From positions 1 to 32,510 of the IMG/VR virus record IMGVR_UViG_3300032215_000306: a stretch of 32,510 bases of DNA; one strand, written 5' to 3'. Origin of the DNA: a virus. The notes beneath the pieces are model-generated. The model was not told the DNA's origin. It did not search any database and saw nothing but the letters and a program-made list of their open reading frames with translations. Both the position numbers and the translations under genes were made by a program. Below, in pieces: positions 1 to 6,312 of this stretch. The stretch's first letter is position 1, and each line of letters opens with the position of its first letter.

Positions 1-11
1 TCTTCCGATCT
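1..11. other. Illumina adapter remnant at contig edge
   Basis: The first 11 bases, TCTTCCGATCT, equal the 3' end of the standard Illumina adapter. They are most simply untrimmed adapter retained by the assembler, so the phage sequence begins at about base 12. The reading frame of the first gene happens to stay open through it, but those residues should not be trusted. Confidence 0.85.
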
Positions 12-1574
12 GTTGATATTAGAAATAGTAGTAACCAATCATTATTTTCAAGTTCATATGGTTTTAAGGGTCCTTCTGAAGGACCACAGTCAATGGCATA
101 TCAGTATTTGTTTCCACAGTCAACAAATACTAATTTAATGGGAAATTTTGGATTCAATGCTAGTGTCGTTGGTCAGGGTTCTGTATACAATATGTATAGT
201 AAGCTAATCGTTACTCCGGATCCTTGTACATCTAACCCATATTCAAGTAGTAAATGTTCGGGGTTTACAGAAGCCATTGCTAAATTGTCTGGAACTAATA
301 CAACAGATTATGCAACTACCGGTTACGCTGAACCGGCTACAGTAACAGCAAGCACCATGGCTCCCATAACGCCCGGTTCAACTACTAGTGGTGTTGTTGT
401 TGATCCAAATGCTATAGCATCGGTACAACAAGGTCAGCCTTTGCAATTGCAATCTCAACAAGGACCGCAGAATCAGCAACAGCAACAAAGCCAAGGTCAA
501 CAACTACCTCCAGGTACTGCTATAGTATCGGCTAGTCCCACAGCAAATAATCCACAACCTAAGGTCGGCGAAGTAGCTAGTGGTAAACAATCTTCACCTA
601 ATGATAATTCTAGTGGAGGACCTAATGTTATGCAAATTGTTTCAATGATTCAAAATCAACAAGCACGTATTACTGCTACTGAAAAAACAGTTGTACAGCA
701 AGCAGAACAGCAAGCACAACAAGCAATGCAACAAACCAATGACCAAGCACTTAATTTTGCAAACAACATAATAACACAAAGTGCTAATAATAGTATGTCC
801 GTTACTGCTAATAATGATACAACTAAAACTACCAAATCTCAAAATCAAGAAATTGGTTTTAGTTTACCAAACATGGCACCTACTCCTGGGTCGACCTCAG
901 TAGTTAAATCAATGATTGGCCCACAAACATTTGATTCAACTATGGTTATAGCTACTACAAGTTCTAACTCATTAAAACAAACTGAGCAAAAAACTACATT
1001 CGAATCAACAACCATTTCAACTAGTTCAATAAATTTATTTGATGGCATCAAACAGACACAACAAGATTTTACTGTAACTAGTCAAGAAGTTAAATTTGCA
1101 TTATTACAACCTAACGTTACTCAACAATTTACTAATATAGAAACATACAATACTGAATCAAGTAAATTAGTTTTGAAATCTGATAATAATTCATCAAATG
1201 TACAACAAGTTGCTAGTGTGGATTCTACTGATGCTAACACTAATAAACTGGGACTAAAGCCTGGCATGTTAAATCTTACTGAACAGAAATCAACAACGCA
1301 ATTAAGTGCTACTACTGAAGAAAAGCCCACAACAGTAAATAAAAATGTACAACAAAATGAGTTGGCTAGTGGTGTGACATTAGCAACACTGGCAACACAA
1401 CCTGCAGGGTATGATGCATATTCATTGTTTACATTAAAGGATGCGTCTTTCTACGCACCAAAAGAAATTTATAAAAATCAAAGAACAGTTGATAACGCCA
1501 GAGCGTTAAGAGTATTGTCAAGTGATAGACTACATCAAGAGATGATAGACCAGCAGTATAAAGTGAAAAATTAA
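12..1574 (+). CDS. Large Gln/Thr/Ser-rich protein, 5' end missing
   Basis: The frame is open from the left edge with no stop before the ATG at 93, so this is the 3' part of a longer gene and the ATG at 93 is probably internal. About 520 residues are visible. The N-terminal visible part is Gly/Asn/Tyr-rich and has a Cys-containing stretch (PDPCTSNPYSSSKC). It is followed by a low-complexity Gln-rich segment (about residues 110-140 counted from the ATG at 93) and a helical Gln-rich segment around residues 185-225. A long Thr/Ser/Asn-rich tail follows, ending in a charged segment. There are no recognisable catalytic motifs and no membrane segment. The composition suits an extended virion or surface-exposed protein, but I do not recognise the family. 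It is followed within two bases by a small membrane protein gene. Confidence 0.7.
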   Translation, partial: VDIRNSSNQSLFSSSYGFKGPSEGPQSMAYQYLFPQSTNTNLMGNFGFNASVVGQGSVYNMYSKLIVTPDPCTSNPYSSSKCSGFTEAIAKLSGTNTTDYATTGYAEPATVTASTMAPITPGSTTSGVVVDPNAIASVQQGQPLQLQSQQGPQNQQQQQSQGQQLPPGTAIVSASPTANNPQPKVGEVASGKQSSPNDNSSGGPNVMQIVSMIQNQQARITATEKTVVQQAEQQAQQAMQQTNDQALNFANNIITQSANNSMSVTANNDTTKTTKSQNQEIGFSLPNMAPTPGSTSVVKSMIGPQTFDSTMVIATTSSNSLKQTEQKTTFESTTISTSSINLFDGIKQTQQDFTVTSQEVKFALLQPNVTQQFTNIETYNTESSKLVLKSDNNSSNVQQVASVDSTDANTNKLGLKPGMLNLTEQKSTTQLSATTEEKPTTVNKNVQQNELASGVTLATLATQPAGYDAYSLFTLKDASFYAPKEIYKNQRTVDNARALRVLSSDRLHQEMIDQQYKVKN

Positions 1575-1575
1575 T

Positions 1576-1704
1576 ATGATAGAAATTGATTTGGTAACAG
1601 GTATAATTATTTCCGCATGTATTTTGTTTACGTATTTGGGAATCAAAGTCATTAATTGGTTGTTTGATAAAACAGATAAGAAGAAAAAAAATTCATTATT
1701 TTAA
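1576..1704 (+). CDS. Small single-pass membrane protein (42 aa)
   Basis: This 42-codon frame starts one base after the stop of the upstream gene. It encodes a hydrophobic segment at about residues 6-28 followed by a Lys-rich tail (DKTDKKKKN), the pattern of a small membrane protein with a cytoplasmic basic end. It lies in a run of four small genes, three of which also encode membrane segments. That clustering resembles phage lysis or membrane-modification modules, but no holin family can be assigned. There is no obvious Shine-Dalgarno sequence, so translational coupling to the upstream gene is likely. Confidence 0.55.
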   Translation: MIEIDLVTGIIISACILFTYLGIKVINWLFDKTDKKKKNSLF

Positions 1705-1715
1705 AGGAGAATGAT

Positions 1716-2060
1716 ATGGCAGAAGAAAAAGAATCAGCAAAAGGACAATTCATAGAGAAACTATTGTTTGCTTTATTGCCTTTACTAATTGGTAGTACTG
1801 GTTATTTGATTAGTGCGTTGGGTGCATTGCAACACGATGTTACTATTCTCAACCAGAAGGTAAGTCTAGTAGTGACCACGGACAACAAACAGGCTACTAA
1901 TAGTGGTGCTGAACTTGCACGTGAAAAATTACGTCAAGAGTTAGAAAAAGAAATTCAAAAGAACCGTGATGCCATTATGGAAAACCGTCAACACATTGCT
2001 GTTCTTGAAGACAGACAAGGACTTAAAAATAAAATAGGTCCAGTAAAAACAAGTGAGTAA
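1716..2060 (+). CDS. Membrane-anchored coiled-coil protein (holin-like?)
   Basis: The 114-residue product has one hydrophobic segment at about residues 15-37 and then a heptad-rich, highly charged helix (about 41-105, with Arg/Glu/Lys/Gln repeats). The start follows an AAGGAG ribosome-binding site at good spacing. The layout of a short N-terminal tail, one transmembrane helix and a coiled coil resembles phage XhlA-type membrane proteins and inner-membrane spanins, but I see no diagnostic motif. The neighbours at 2062 and 2237 are built similarly, so the three may act together in the membrane. The function is not established. Confidence 0.75.
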   Translation: MAEEKESAKGQFIEKLLFALLPLLIGSTGYLISALGALQHDVTILNQKVSLVVTTDNKQATNSGAELAREKLRQELEKEIQKNRDAIMENRQHIAVLEDRQGLKNKIGPVKTSE

Positions 2061-2061
2061 T

Positions 2062-2235
2062 ATGGAATACTATATTGTTTACATAATTATAGGAATTGGG
2101 CTAGGATTGTCAACGACAAGCATTATAAAAAGTAATAGTACCAAAGTACAAAATGCCAAAGATAATCTTGAAGCTAAAAAAGCATGGGTAACTTTGGTAT
2201 CAAACCAAAATAAAAAAGAAAGTAAGGATCGTTAA
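2062..2235 (+). CDS. Small single-pass membrane protein
   Basis: The frame encodes 57 residues from the ATG at 2062, or 60 from a GTG at 2053 that would overlap the upstream stop by eight bases. I prefer the ATG, since neither start has a convincing ribosome-binding site. The N-terminus is a hydrophobic segment (residues 3-21, Ile/Gly-rich), followed by a hydrophilic Lys/Asn/Gln tail predicted to be helical. It sits tightly between two other genes for membrane-anchored coiled-coil proteins. The family is not recognised. Confidence 0.65.
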   Translation: MEYYIVYIIIGIGLGLSTTSIIKSNSTKVQNAKDNLEAKKAWVTLVSNQNKKESKDR

Positions 2236-2236
2236 A

Positions 2237-2857
2237 ATGACAGAAGAAATTAAAAATTTAGATGAAAAGGTTGATGAACTAGAAGCAGCCACGAAAAAGT
2301 ATGCCAGTAAAGATACTGTTATTAGTATTGGCGGCTATGAATTCACACCTGCAAAACTAATGGTAGCATTTACTATTGTATCATCAACATTGGGCGGATT
2401 GTATGGAGCTTTTGAAGTTTACAAAGACTATCAAAGTATGAAGAAAAAGATTGCTGAGTATTCTGCACCTGACTTAAGTGGCTTTGACAAGCGACTAGCA
2501 GTTATTGAAGAAAACAGCAGTAAAACTTCAGATTACACACGTGATATTAAAACTGACTTAAAGAATGATATCCGTCGTAACGAAAGTGTAACAGAACAGG
2601 TAGAGCGTAGTGTTAAAAATGCACAACGTGAAACTGAAGGTGAAATGCGTGATATGCGTAAAGCGGTTCGTGAAGATTTGGAAAGAGCAAGAAGCGAAGC
2701 CGCTACTATTCGTAAAGATATGGAACAAACCCGTAAAGAAATTAATTCAGAATTTACATCAGCCCGTAGAGAAATAAATCGTGAAGTGGAAACACTAAAG
2801 CGTGAGGTTGACCAAAAGATTCAAAAGGCTATTGACAATCCTCTTGCAAACAAGTAA
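2237..2857 (+). CDS. Membrane-anchored long coiled-coil protein
   Basis: The 206-residue product starts with a short acidic helix (residues 1-20) and has a hydrophobic segment at about 40-61. Then comes a long uninterrupted charged helix (about 75-200) rich in Arg, Glu and Lys with heptad character (REDLERARSEAATIRK). This is the plan of a rod anchored to the inner membrane and extending into the cytoplasm or periplasm. It could be an inner-membrane spanin-like protein or a membrane scaffold. A separate spanin-like pair exists at 15397/15906, which argues against this one being the main spanin. The gene starts one base after the previous stop. Confidence 0.8.
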   Translation: MTEEIKNLDEKVDELEAATKKYASKDTVISIGGYEFTPAKLMVAFTIVSSTLGGLYGAFEVYKDYQSMKKKIAEYSAPDLSGFDKRLAVIEENSSKTSDYTRDIKTDLKNDIRRNESVTEQVERSVKNAQRETEGEMRDMRKAVREDLERARSEAATIRKDMEQTRKEINSEFTSARREINREVETLKREVDQKIQKAIDNPLANK

Positions 2858-2861
2858 ACTA

Positions 2862-2869
2862 TATAAATA
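2862..2869 (+). promoter_or_regulatory. T4-type late promoter box TATAAATA
   Basis: An exact match to the T4 late promoter consensus lies just after the 2237 gene and 28 bases before the next ATG. It would give a short leader containing the AAAGGAG ribosome-binding site. It could drive the 43-residue protein and the downstream tmRNA. Confidence 0.65.
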
Positions 2870-2897
2870 GTTATCACAGTCTCGAAAGGAGAATGTT

Positions 2898-3029
2898 ATG
2901 AAAGTTAGAAAATTAGTTATGAAACTTAACAAGGCTGAAATGGAACATAATCTTTCAAAGGTTAAAGAACTTTGGTTTAAACTTCTAAAGAAAAGCCTAA
3001 AAGGCAAACACACAGAGGCAGTTAAGTAA
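2898..3029 (+). CDS. Small basic protein (43 aa)
   Basis: A strong AAAGGAG precedes the ATG by seven bases, and a late-type promoter box lies just upstream, which supports a real gene despite its 43-residue length. The product is Lys-rich and probably one amphipathic helix (MKVRKLVMKLNKAEMEHN). It has no membrane segment and the family is not recognised. The stop codon ends one base before the predicted start of the tmRNA acceptor piece, so gene and tmRNA are probably co-transcribed. Confidence 0.55.
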   Translation: MKVRKLVMKLNKAEMEHNLSKVKELWFKLLKKSLKGKHTEAVK

Positions 3030-3253
3030 AAGTTATTGCTGTATGAAGCAAAGAGAAAAGTGTTCTGGACGGGGGTGCGAATCCCCCCAGGTCCACCACA
3101 AGCATTTTGTATCTAAACGACAGAAAAGTTAGATTTAAGTCAAAAAAGATATTAAAGTGCTTTTGATGGGCCTGACCTAGATTCGACAGGGCAACAAGTA
3201 AATTAGTGGACAGCACGGTAGGCGATGACCGTTAATCAAGCAAAAAAGTAAAC

Positions 3254-3286
3254 GCAAACGACTCACAGTTCGCATTAGCTGCCTAA
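3254..3286 (+). other. tmRNA proteolysis-tag reading frame
   Basis: The frame GCA to TAA encodes ANDSQFALAA and begins in the AAACGCAAACGAC context typical of the tmRNA resume codon. The AND start and ALAA end match the tags of beta- and gammaproteobacteria, where ALAA is the signal read by ClpXP and ClpAP. The middle residues SQF differ from the E. coli ENY. Confidence 0.93.
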
Positions 3287-3327
3287 ACTCAGCTTAGGGT
3301 AGGAAATACCTCGTAACAGAAACAACC

Positions 3328-3353
3328 AAAATAGGGGCTTCGGCCCCTATTTT
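3328..3353 (+). terminator. Rho-independent terminator of the tmRNA
   Basis: An 11-bp perfect stem (3328-3338 with 3343-3353) closed by a TTCG tetraloop runs into TTTT. It ends the tmRNA transcript before the late-type promoter at 3396. Confidence 0.85.
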
Positions 3354-3395
3354 CACCAAAAAACACTAGATTTTTTTACGCAACTGAATTATTAC

Positions 3396-3403
3396 ACTAA
3401 ATA
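3396..3403 (+). promoter_or_regulatory. Late-type promoter box ACTAAATA
   Basis: This variant of the NATAAATA box lies 45 bases before the outer-membrane protein start. The predicted transcript would begin at about 3409-3410, just before the palindrome at 3413. The variant ACTAAATA also occurs by chance at stop codons in this window, so confidence is moderate. Confidence 0.45.
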
Positions 3404-3412
3404 CATATTCAC

Positions 3413-3428
3413 GTGACAAATTTGTCAC
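3413..3428. repeat. Perfect 16-bp palindrome (possible operator)
   Basis: GTGACAAATTTGTCAC is its own reverse complement. It lies between a late-type promoter box and the outer-membrane protein start, where a dimeric repressor could bind or where the RNA could fold a hairpin at the 5' end. A GTG start at 3413 would put it inside the frame, but the signal peptide and ribosome-binding site place the real start at 3449. Confidence 0.6.
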
Positions 3429-3448
3429 ATTTTACAAGGAAACAAAAA

Positions 3449-4000
3449 ATGAAGAAAATCTCTCTAATTATTGCATCATTGGCCTTTGCCGGTCTCGCAT
3501 CAGCAGGAACAATCACTGTTGAAGGTCAAAACCAACAAGGTGACAAGGGTGCCAAAGATTCAGTTAATTATCAATTGTCTGTAAAAGAATCATTCAACAG
3601 CACTTTTGCAGGTGATGTTGGTTTTACTAACTATCAGCAAAATGGTACTAATGCACTAAGCACACGCTTAGAAGCAGGTGTAACTGGTACAATGCCAGTT
3701 GGTCCTCTAGTTGCATATACACGTGTTGCAGTTGGTGACAAGTATTCTAATACAGGTGACTTTAACTATTGGTCAGTTGAGCCAGGTGTTATGTACACTA
3801 CTGGTAAGGTAACTGCTAAATTAGGTTATCGTTATCGCACATCATTTAACTCAAATGTTAATCTTGACACAACTGATACAGTTCGTGTTGGTTTAAGCTA
3901 TGCTTTAACTAAGAAAGATTCACTTGGTATTCGTTACGACCAAGTTCGTGGTGACAGCAACAATCACAGCGTTAACTTTGCATATACACGTTCATTCTAA
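3449..4000 (+). CDS. Outer-membrane beta-barrel protein
   Basis: The ATG at 3449 follows AAGGAAAC and begins a textbook Sec signal peptide: MKK, then a hydrophobic core, then a cleavage site after ASA (about residue 19). This makes a longer start at 3413 unlikely. The mature part (about 164 residues) alternates polar and hydrophobic residues in repeated strands of about 10-12 residues separated by short turns. It ends in a strand terminating with Phe (YTRSF), the signature recognised by the BAM machinery. The size fits an 8-stranded OmpA/OmpW-like barrel. Outer-membrane proteins are rare in T4-like phages, so the gene was probably acquired from a host. A plausible but unproven role is changing the infected cell's surface, for example blocking superinfection. 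A promoter box and palindrome precede it and a terminator follows. Confidence 0.85.
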   Translation: MKKISLIIASLAFAGLASAGTITVEGQNQQGDKGAKDSVNYQLSVKESFNSTFAGDVGFTNYQQNGTNALSTRLEAGVTGTMPVGPLVAYTRVAVGDKYSNTGDFNYWSVEPGVMYTTGKVTAKLGYRYRTSFNSNVNLDTTDTVRVGLSYALTKKDSLGIRYDQVRGDSNNHSVNFAYTRSF

Positions 4001-4017
4001 TCAGTGATTAGAGATAC

Positions 4018-4041
4018 AAAAGGGCTTTAGGGCCCTTTTTC
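4018..4041 (+). terminator. Rho-independent terminator
   Basis: An 8-bp stem (AAAAGGGC with GCCCTTTT) and a 6-base loop run into a T-tract. It separates the outer-membrane protein gene from the phosphoesterase gene. Confidence 0.85.
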
Positions 4042-4072
4042 TTTGGCTTAACAGGGTGTAAGCACACATAGC

Positions 4073-4080
4073 GATAAATA
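4073..4080 (+). promoter_or_regulatory. Late-type promoter box GATAAATA, leaderless geometry
   Basis: The box ends five bases before the ATG at 4086. Transcription starting about six bases downstream would begin at or next to the start codon. No ribosome-binding site is present in the gap. Confidence 0.6.
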
Positions 4081-4085
4081 CTACG

Positions 4086-4880
4086 ATGAAAAAAACTTAT
4101 CGCACTATTTTTATTAGTGATGTCCATTTAGGGACTAGAGACTGCAAAGCCAATGAATTAAATAATTTTCTAAAGCATAACACATGCGAAACATTATTTT
4201 TAGTTGGCGATATCATTGACGCCTGGAGAATACAACAAAACAAATGGCGATGGAAACAAAGCCATACTAACGTTGTACGCAGAGTTTTAGGTCATGCAAA
4301 GCGTGGAACAAAAGTTGTTTATGTTGCAGGCAATCACGATGAGTTTTTACGCCCAATGATACCATATGGTTTCAGCTTTGGTCTTATAGAAATAACAAAT
4401 CAAACTGAACATATAGGTGCAGATGGCAAACATTATCTAGTTACACATGGTGACTTGTTTGATGGCATTACTAGACTTGCACCATGGTTGAGTTTTTTAG
4501 GAGATAAAGCATATGATTTCATTCTTTCGCTTAATAGCAAGTTCAATTGGATACGTCATCGTTTTGGTTTTGGGTACTTTAGTCTTAGTAAATATCTTAA
4601 GCACAGAGTAAAAAAGGCTGTAGATTTTATATTTCAATTTGAAAAGAATCTAGCCGCTTACTGTATCAAACGAGGTTTTGATGGGGTAATATGTGGTCAC
4701 ATACATCATGCAGAAATTAAAAAAATTGATGGTGTTACATATATGAATGACGGAGACTGGGTTGAAAGTTGTACTGCATTGGTAGAGCATCATGACGGTC
4801 GTTGGGAAATAGTAACTTGGGTTAAAACAAATGACGAAAAAAATTCTAATCATAACGGACAACTTGCCGGATCAAATTAA
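4086..4880 (+). CDS. LpxH-like calcineurin-type phosphoesterase
   Basis: The 264-residue product has the complete metal-binding set of the calcineurin-like phosphoesterase fold: SDVHLG (D12, H14), GDIIDAW (D42), GNHDE (N83, H84), THGD (H121) and GHIHHAE (H205, H207). The NDGDWVES motif near the C-terminus is characteristic of the COG2908 group. That group is annotated as UDP-2,3-diacylglucosamine pyrophosphatase-like and includes relatives of LpxH, which acts in lipid A synthesis at the inner membrane. The usual length is about 240-280 residues. It overlaps the downstream glycosyltransferase gene by 50 bases, and in proteobacteria this phosphoesterase is often next to a glycosyltransferase of this type. 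The substrate in the phage context is unknown, but lipid A or glycolipid processing is the best guess. A leaderless late-type promoter precedes it. Confidence 0.88.
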   Translation: MKKTYRTIFISDVHLGTRDCKANELNNFLKHNTCETLFLVGDIIDAWRIQQNKWRWKQSHTNVVRRVLGHAKRGTKVVYVAGNHDEFLRPMIPYGFSFGLIEITNQTEHIGADGKHYLVTHGDLFDGITRLAPWLSFLGDKAYDFILSLNSKFNWIRHRFGFGYFSLSKYLKHRVKKAVDFIFQFEKNLAAYCIKRGFDGVICGHIHHAEIKKIDGVTYMNDGDWVESCTALVEHHDGRWEIVTWVKTNDEKNSNHNGQLAGSN

Positions 4881-5835
4881 TGGTGTCGTTACAACGTATA
4901 AAAATTTGGAGGCTTATGCAGTTCTGGATGATTATACTATTGATTATATTGACCCCAGGAGGTTCAGCTATGTTGATTGTCCTGGCTACAACGAGGTCAA
5001 GATTAGCTATCCGAGGAACATGGGCAAGAAGATTAAGGAGATATCTCCGGATCATATCCATGTCGCCACAGAGGGTACTATTGGTTTGTGGGCTAGAGCA
5101 TATCTTTCAAAATGTAATATTAGGCACAATACTGCTTATCATACTAAGTTTCCTGAAGGTCTAAAAAAGTTATTCAACATACCTGAAACACTAACATGGC
5201 GTTTTGTTCGTTGGTTTCATAAGCATAGTGGTAAAGTATTAACAACTACAGATTCAATGGTAGAAGAATTACAAAGTCATGGCTTTGACACTGAAGTAGT
5301 ATCATGGACTAGAGGAGTTGACCGTGATATTTTTAACCCAACCTATCGTACAAAAACAGTAGTGAATGGCCCTATACTATTATGTGTAGCACGGGTAAGC
5401 AAAGAAAAAAACCTTGAAGATTTCTTTGAACTAGACTACTCAAACGCAAATAAAATTATGGTAGGTGATGGGCCTATGTTAGAGACTTATAAGAAAAAAT
5501 ATCCTGATGTAATGTTTACAGGATTTAAAACAGGTGTAGATTTAGCAAAATATTATGCCATGGCAGATGTATTTGTATTCCCAAGCCGTTGGGAAACATT
5601 TGGTATTGTTATGATTGAAGCTATGGCCTGCGGAACTCCTGTTGCCGCATATCCATGTCAGGGACCTGAAGATGTGGTTGATGAAGGTATAACTGGTTGC
5701 TTGAATGATGATTTAAAACAAGCAGTCAAAGATGCACTAATGTTAGATAGGCAAAAAGTATGGGAAGGAAGTGGCAGATGGTCATGGCAACGTGCATGGG
5801 AAATATTTAGAGACAACTTAGTTCCTACTAAATAA
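4831..5835 (+). CDS. GT4-family glycosyltransferase (GT-B fold)
   Basis: The 334-residue product has both halves of a GT-B glycosyltransferase. The N-terminal domain has NLPDQINGVV (11-20), ATEGTIGLWAR (79-89) and YHTKFPEG (103-110). The C-terminal nucleotide-sugar domain has the VARVSKEKN strand (186-194), GDGP (212-215) and the E-x7-E signature ETFGIVMIEAMACGTPV (255-271). The RGVD motif at 161-164 is typical of the proteobacterial group whose genes pair with COG2908 phosphoesterases. It would transfer a sugar from an NDP- or GDP-sugar to a lipid or envelope acceptor. The start lies inside the upstream gene, so the two are translationally linked. Phage DNA glucosylation is a less likely alternative because T4 alpha- and beta-glucosyltransferases look different. 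Confidence 0.88.
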   Translation: MTKKILIITDNLPDQINGVVTTYKNLEAYAVLDDYTIDYIDPRRFSYVDCPGYNEVKISYPRNMGKKIKEISPDHIHVATEGTIGLWARAYLSKCNIRHNTAYHTKFPEGLKKLFNIPETLTWRFVRWFHKHSGKVLTTTDSMVEELQSHGFDTEVVSWTRGVDRDIFNPTYRTKTVVNGPILLCVARVSKEKNLEDFFELDYSNANKIMVGDGPMLETYKKKYPDVMFTGFKTGVDLAKYYAMADVFVFPSRWETFGIVMIEAMACGTPVAAYPCQGPEDVVDEGITGCLNDDLKQAVKDALMLDRQKVWEGSGRWSWQRAWEIFRDNLVPTK

Positions 5836-5857
5836 ACTCACTTACATAGGAGCTAGA

Positions 5858-6001
5858 ATGCTTATACTTTACTGGGCTGCCGCAGGGTTTTTTACTGTGT
5901 TTGGTTGGAATGCAGGTCAAAAAGTTTGGGACCACTACATTGAACCGCCCGCTATAATTGAGAAAACGGACAAACAGTCAAACACAACAAAAGGATCTTA
6001 G
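5858..6001 (+). CDS. Small N-terminally anchored protein (47 aa)
   Basis: TAGGAG precedes the ATG by seven bases. The product has a hydrophobic N-terminal segment (residues 1-20, with Trp and Phe) and a polar tail rich in Lys, Thr and Ser. It is probably a single-pass inner-membrane protein. The stop codon TAG lies in the loop of the following terminator hairpin, so a ribosome finishing this gene covers the hairpin. The family is not recognised. Confidence 0.55.
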   Translation: MLILYWAAAGFFTVFGWNAGQKVWDHYIEPPAIIEKTDKQSNTTKGS

Positions 6002-6014
6002 GATCCTTTTTTTT
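5989..6014 (+). terminator. Rho-independent terminator
   Basis: A 9-bp stem (AAAAGGATC with GATCCTTTT) with a TTAG loop runs into eight T residues. The stop codon of the 47-residue gene lies in its loop. The -35 box of the next promoter begins inside its T-tract. Confidence 0.9.
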
Positions 6015-6041
6015 GACTTTAAATCCTAGCTGTGTTATACT
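6013..6041 (+). promoter_or_regulatory. Sigma70-type promoter, leaderless geometry
   Basis: TTGACT (6013-6018) and TATACT (6036-6041) are 17 bases apart. The ATG at 6049 starts seven bases after the -10 box, so transcription would start at the base before the ATG. Confidence 0.75.
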
Positions 6042-6048
6042 TCTCTGT

Positions 6049-6306
6049 ATGAACATTGAACATGCATTAGATTGGCAAGACGTTAGTAGCAAGTTGCGTA
6101 CCGAAATGAGTGCCGCTGGCTACAACCCAGATTTAAACAAAATGCTAAGAAACATTGATTCAATGGTTACCGAATTAAGTAAACTTGAAGTCAATGCAAG
6201 AAGAATAGGTCATTCAACACATGTTACCAAAAATAAAGTAGAAGAAATAAACAAAGCAATTAAACATTTGGAACAATTAACATTAATGGCAAAGTTAATG
6301 AGATAG
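6049..6306 (+). CDS. Hypothetical helical protein (85 aa)
   Basis: I place the start at the ATG at 6049 rather than the upstream TTG at 6013, because 6013-6041 is a promoter. The 85-residue product is mostly helical and charged, with a probable coiled coil over the C-terminal half (VEEINKAIKHLEQL). No membrane segment or catalytic motif is seen and the family is not recognised. The message is predicted to be leaderless. It leads a small operon with the gene at 6313. Confidence 0.7.
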   Translation: MNIEHALDWQDVSSKLRTEMSAAGYNPDLNKMLRNIDSMVTELSKLEVNARRIGHSTHVTKNKVEEINKAIKHLEQLTLMAKLMR

Positions 6307-6312
6307 GTTTAT

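Larger units (their letters stand above)
3031..3353 (+). ncRNA. ssrA: Circularly permuted (two-piece) tmRNA
   Basis: tmRNA rescues stalled ribosomes by acting as an alanine tRNA and then as a short message. Here the two halves are in swapped order. The acceptor piece (about 3031-3098) comes first. It has a T-stem of GGGGG (3071-3075) with CCCCC (3083-3087), a 7-base T-loop, the 3' acceptor strand (3088-3094), discriminator A and an encoded CCA (3096-3098). The coding piece starts at 3168 with GGGCCTG, which forms a full 7-bp acceptor stem with 3088-3094. The third pair is G:U, the alanine identity element of tRNA-Ala and tmRNA. The conserved GATTCGACAGGG D-domain follows, then the tag frame. 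ACAGCA (3210-3215) can pair with TGCTGT (3037-3042) as a P2 helix. The intervening piece (3099-3167) can form a 9-bp stem (3100-3108 with 3154-3162) extending the acceptor stem, as expected of a processed precursor. The T-loop is TGCGAAT rather than the usual TTCGAAT. Confidence 0.93.

Noticed and set aside
420-740. CRISPR array or tandem DNA repeat in the CAA-rich stretch
   Set aside because: The repeats are Gln codons in a coding low-complexity segment, without fixed unit length or spacers.
3069-3098. A conventional tRNA at the CCA-containing stem
   Set aside because: There is a T-arm and CCA but no anticodon arm upstream. The acceptor strand pairs instead with the tmRNA start at 3168.
3022-3216. 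Minus-strand frame of 64 codons over the tmRNA
   Set aside because: It lies on the antisense strand of the structured tmRNA gene, with no ribosome-binding site or family resemblance.
3413-3448. Earlier GTG start for the outer-membrane protein
   Set aside because: It would put 12 polar residues before the signal peptide and include the palindrome; the ATG at 3449 has a ribosome-binding site and begins a standard signal peptide.
4880-5164. Plus-strand frame of 94 codons
   Set aside because: It is an out-of-frame shadow of the glycosyltransferase gene, which has conserved motifs throughout this stretch.
5829-5836. ACTAAATA as a late promoter
   Set aside because: It overlaps the glycosyltransferase stop codon (ACTAAATAA) and is probably chance. 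The following gene has an ordinary ribosome-binding site.
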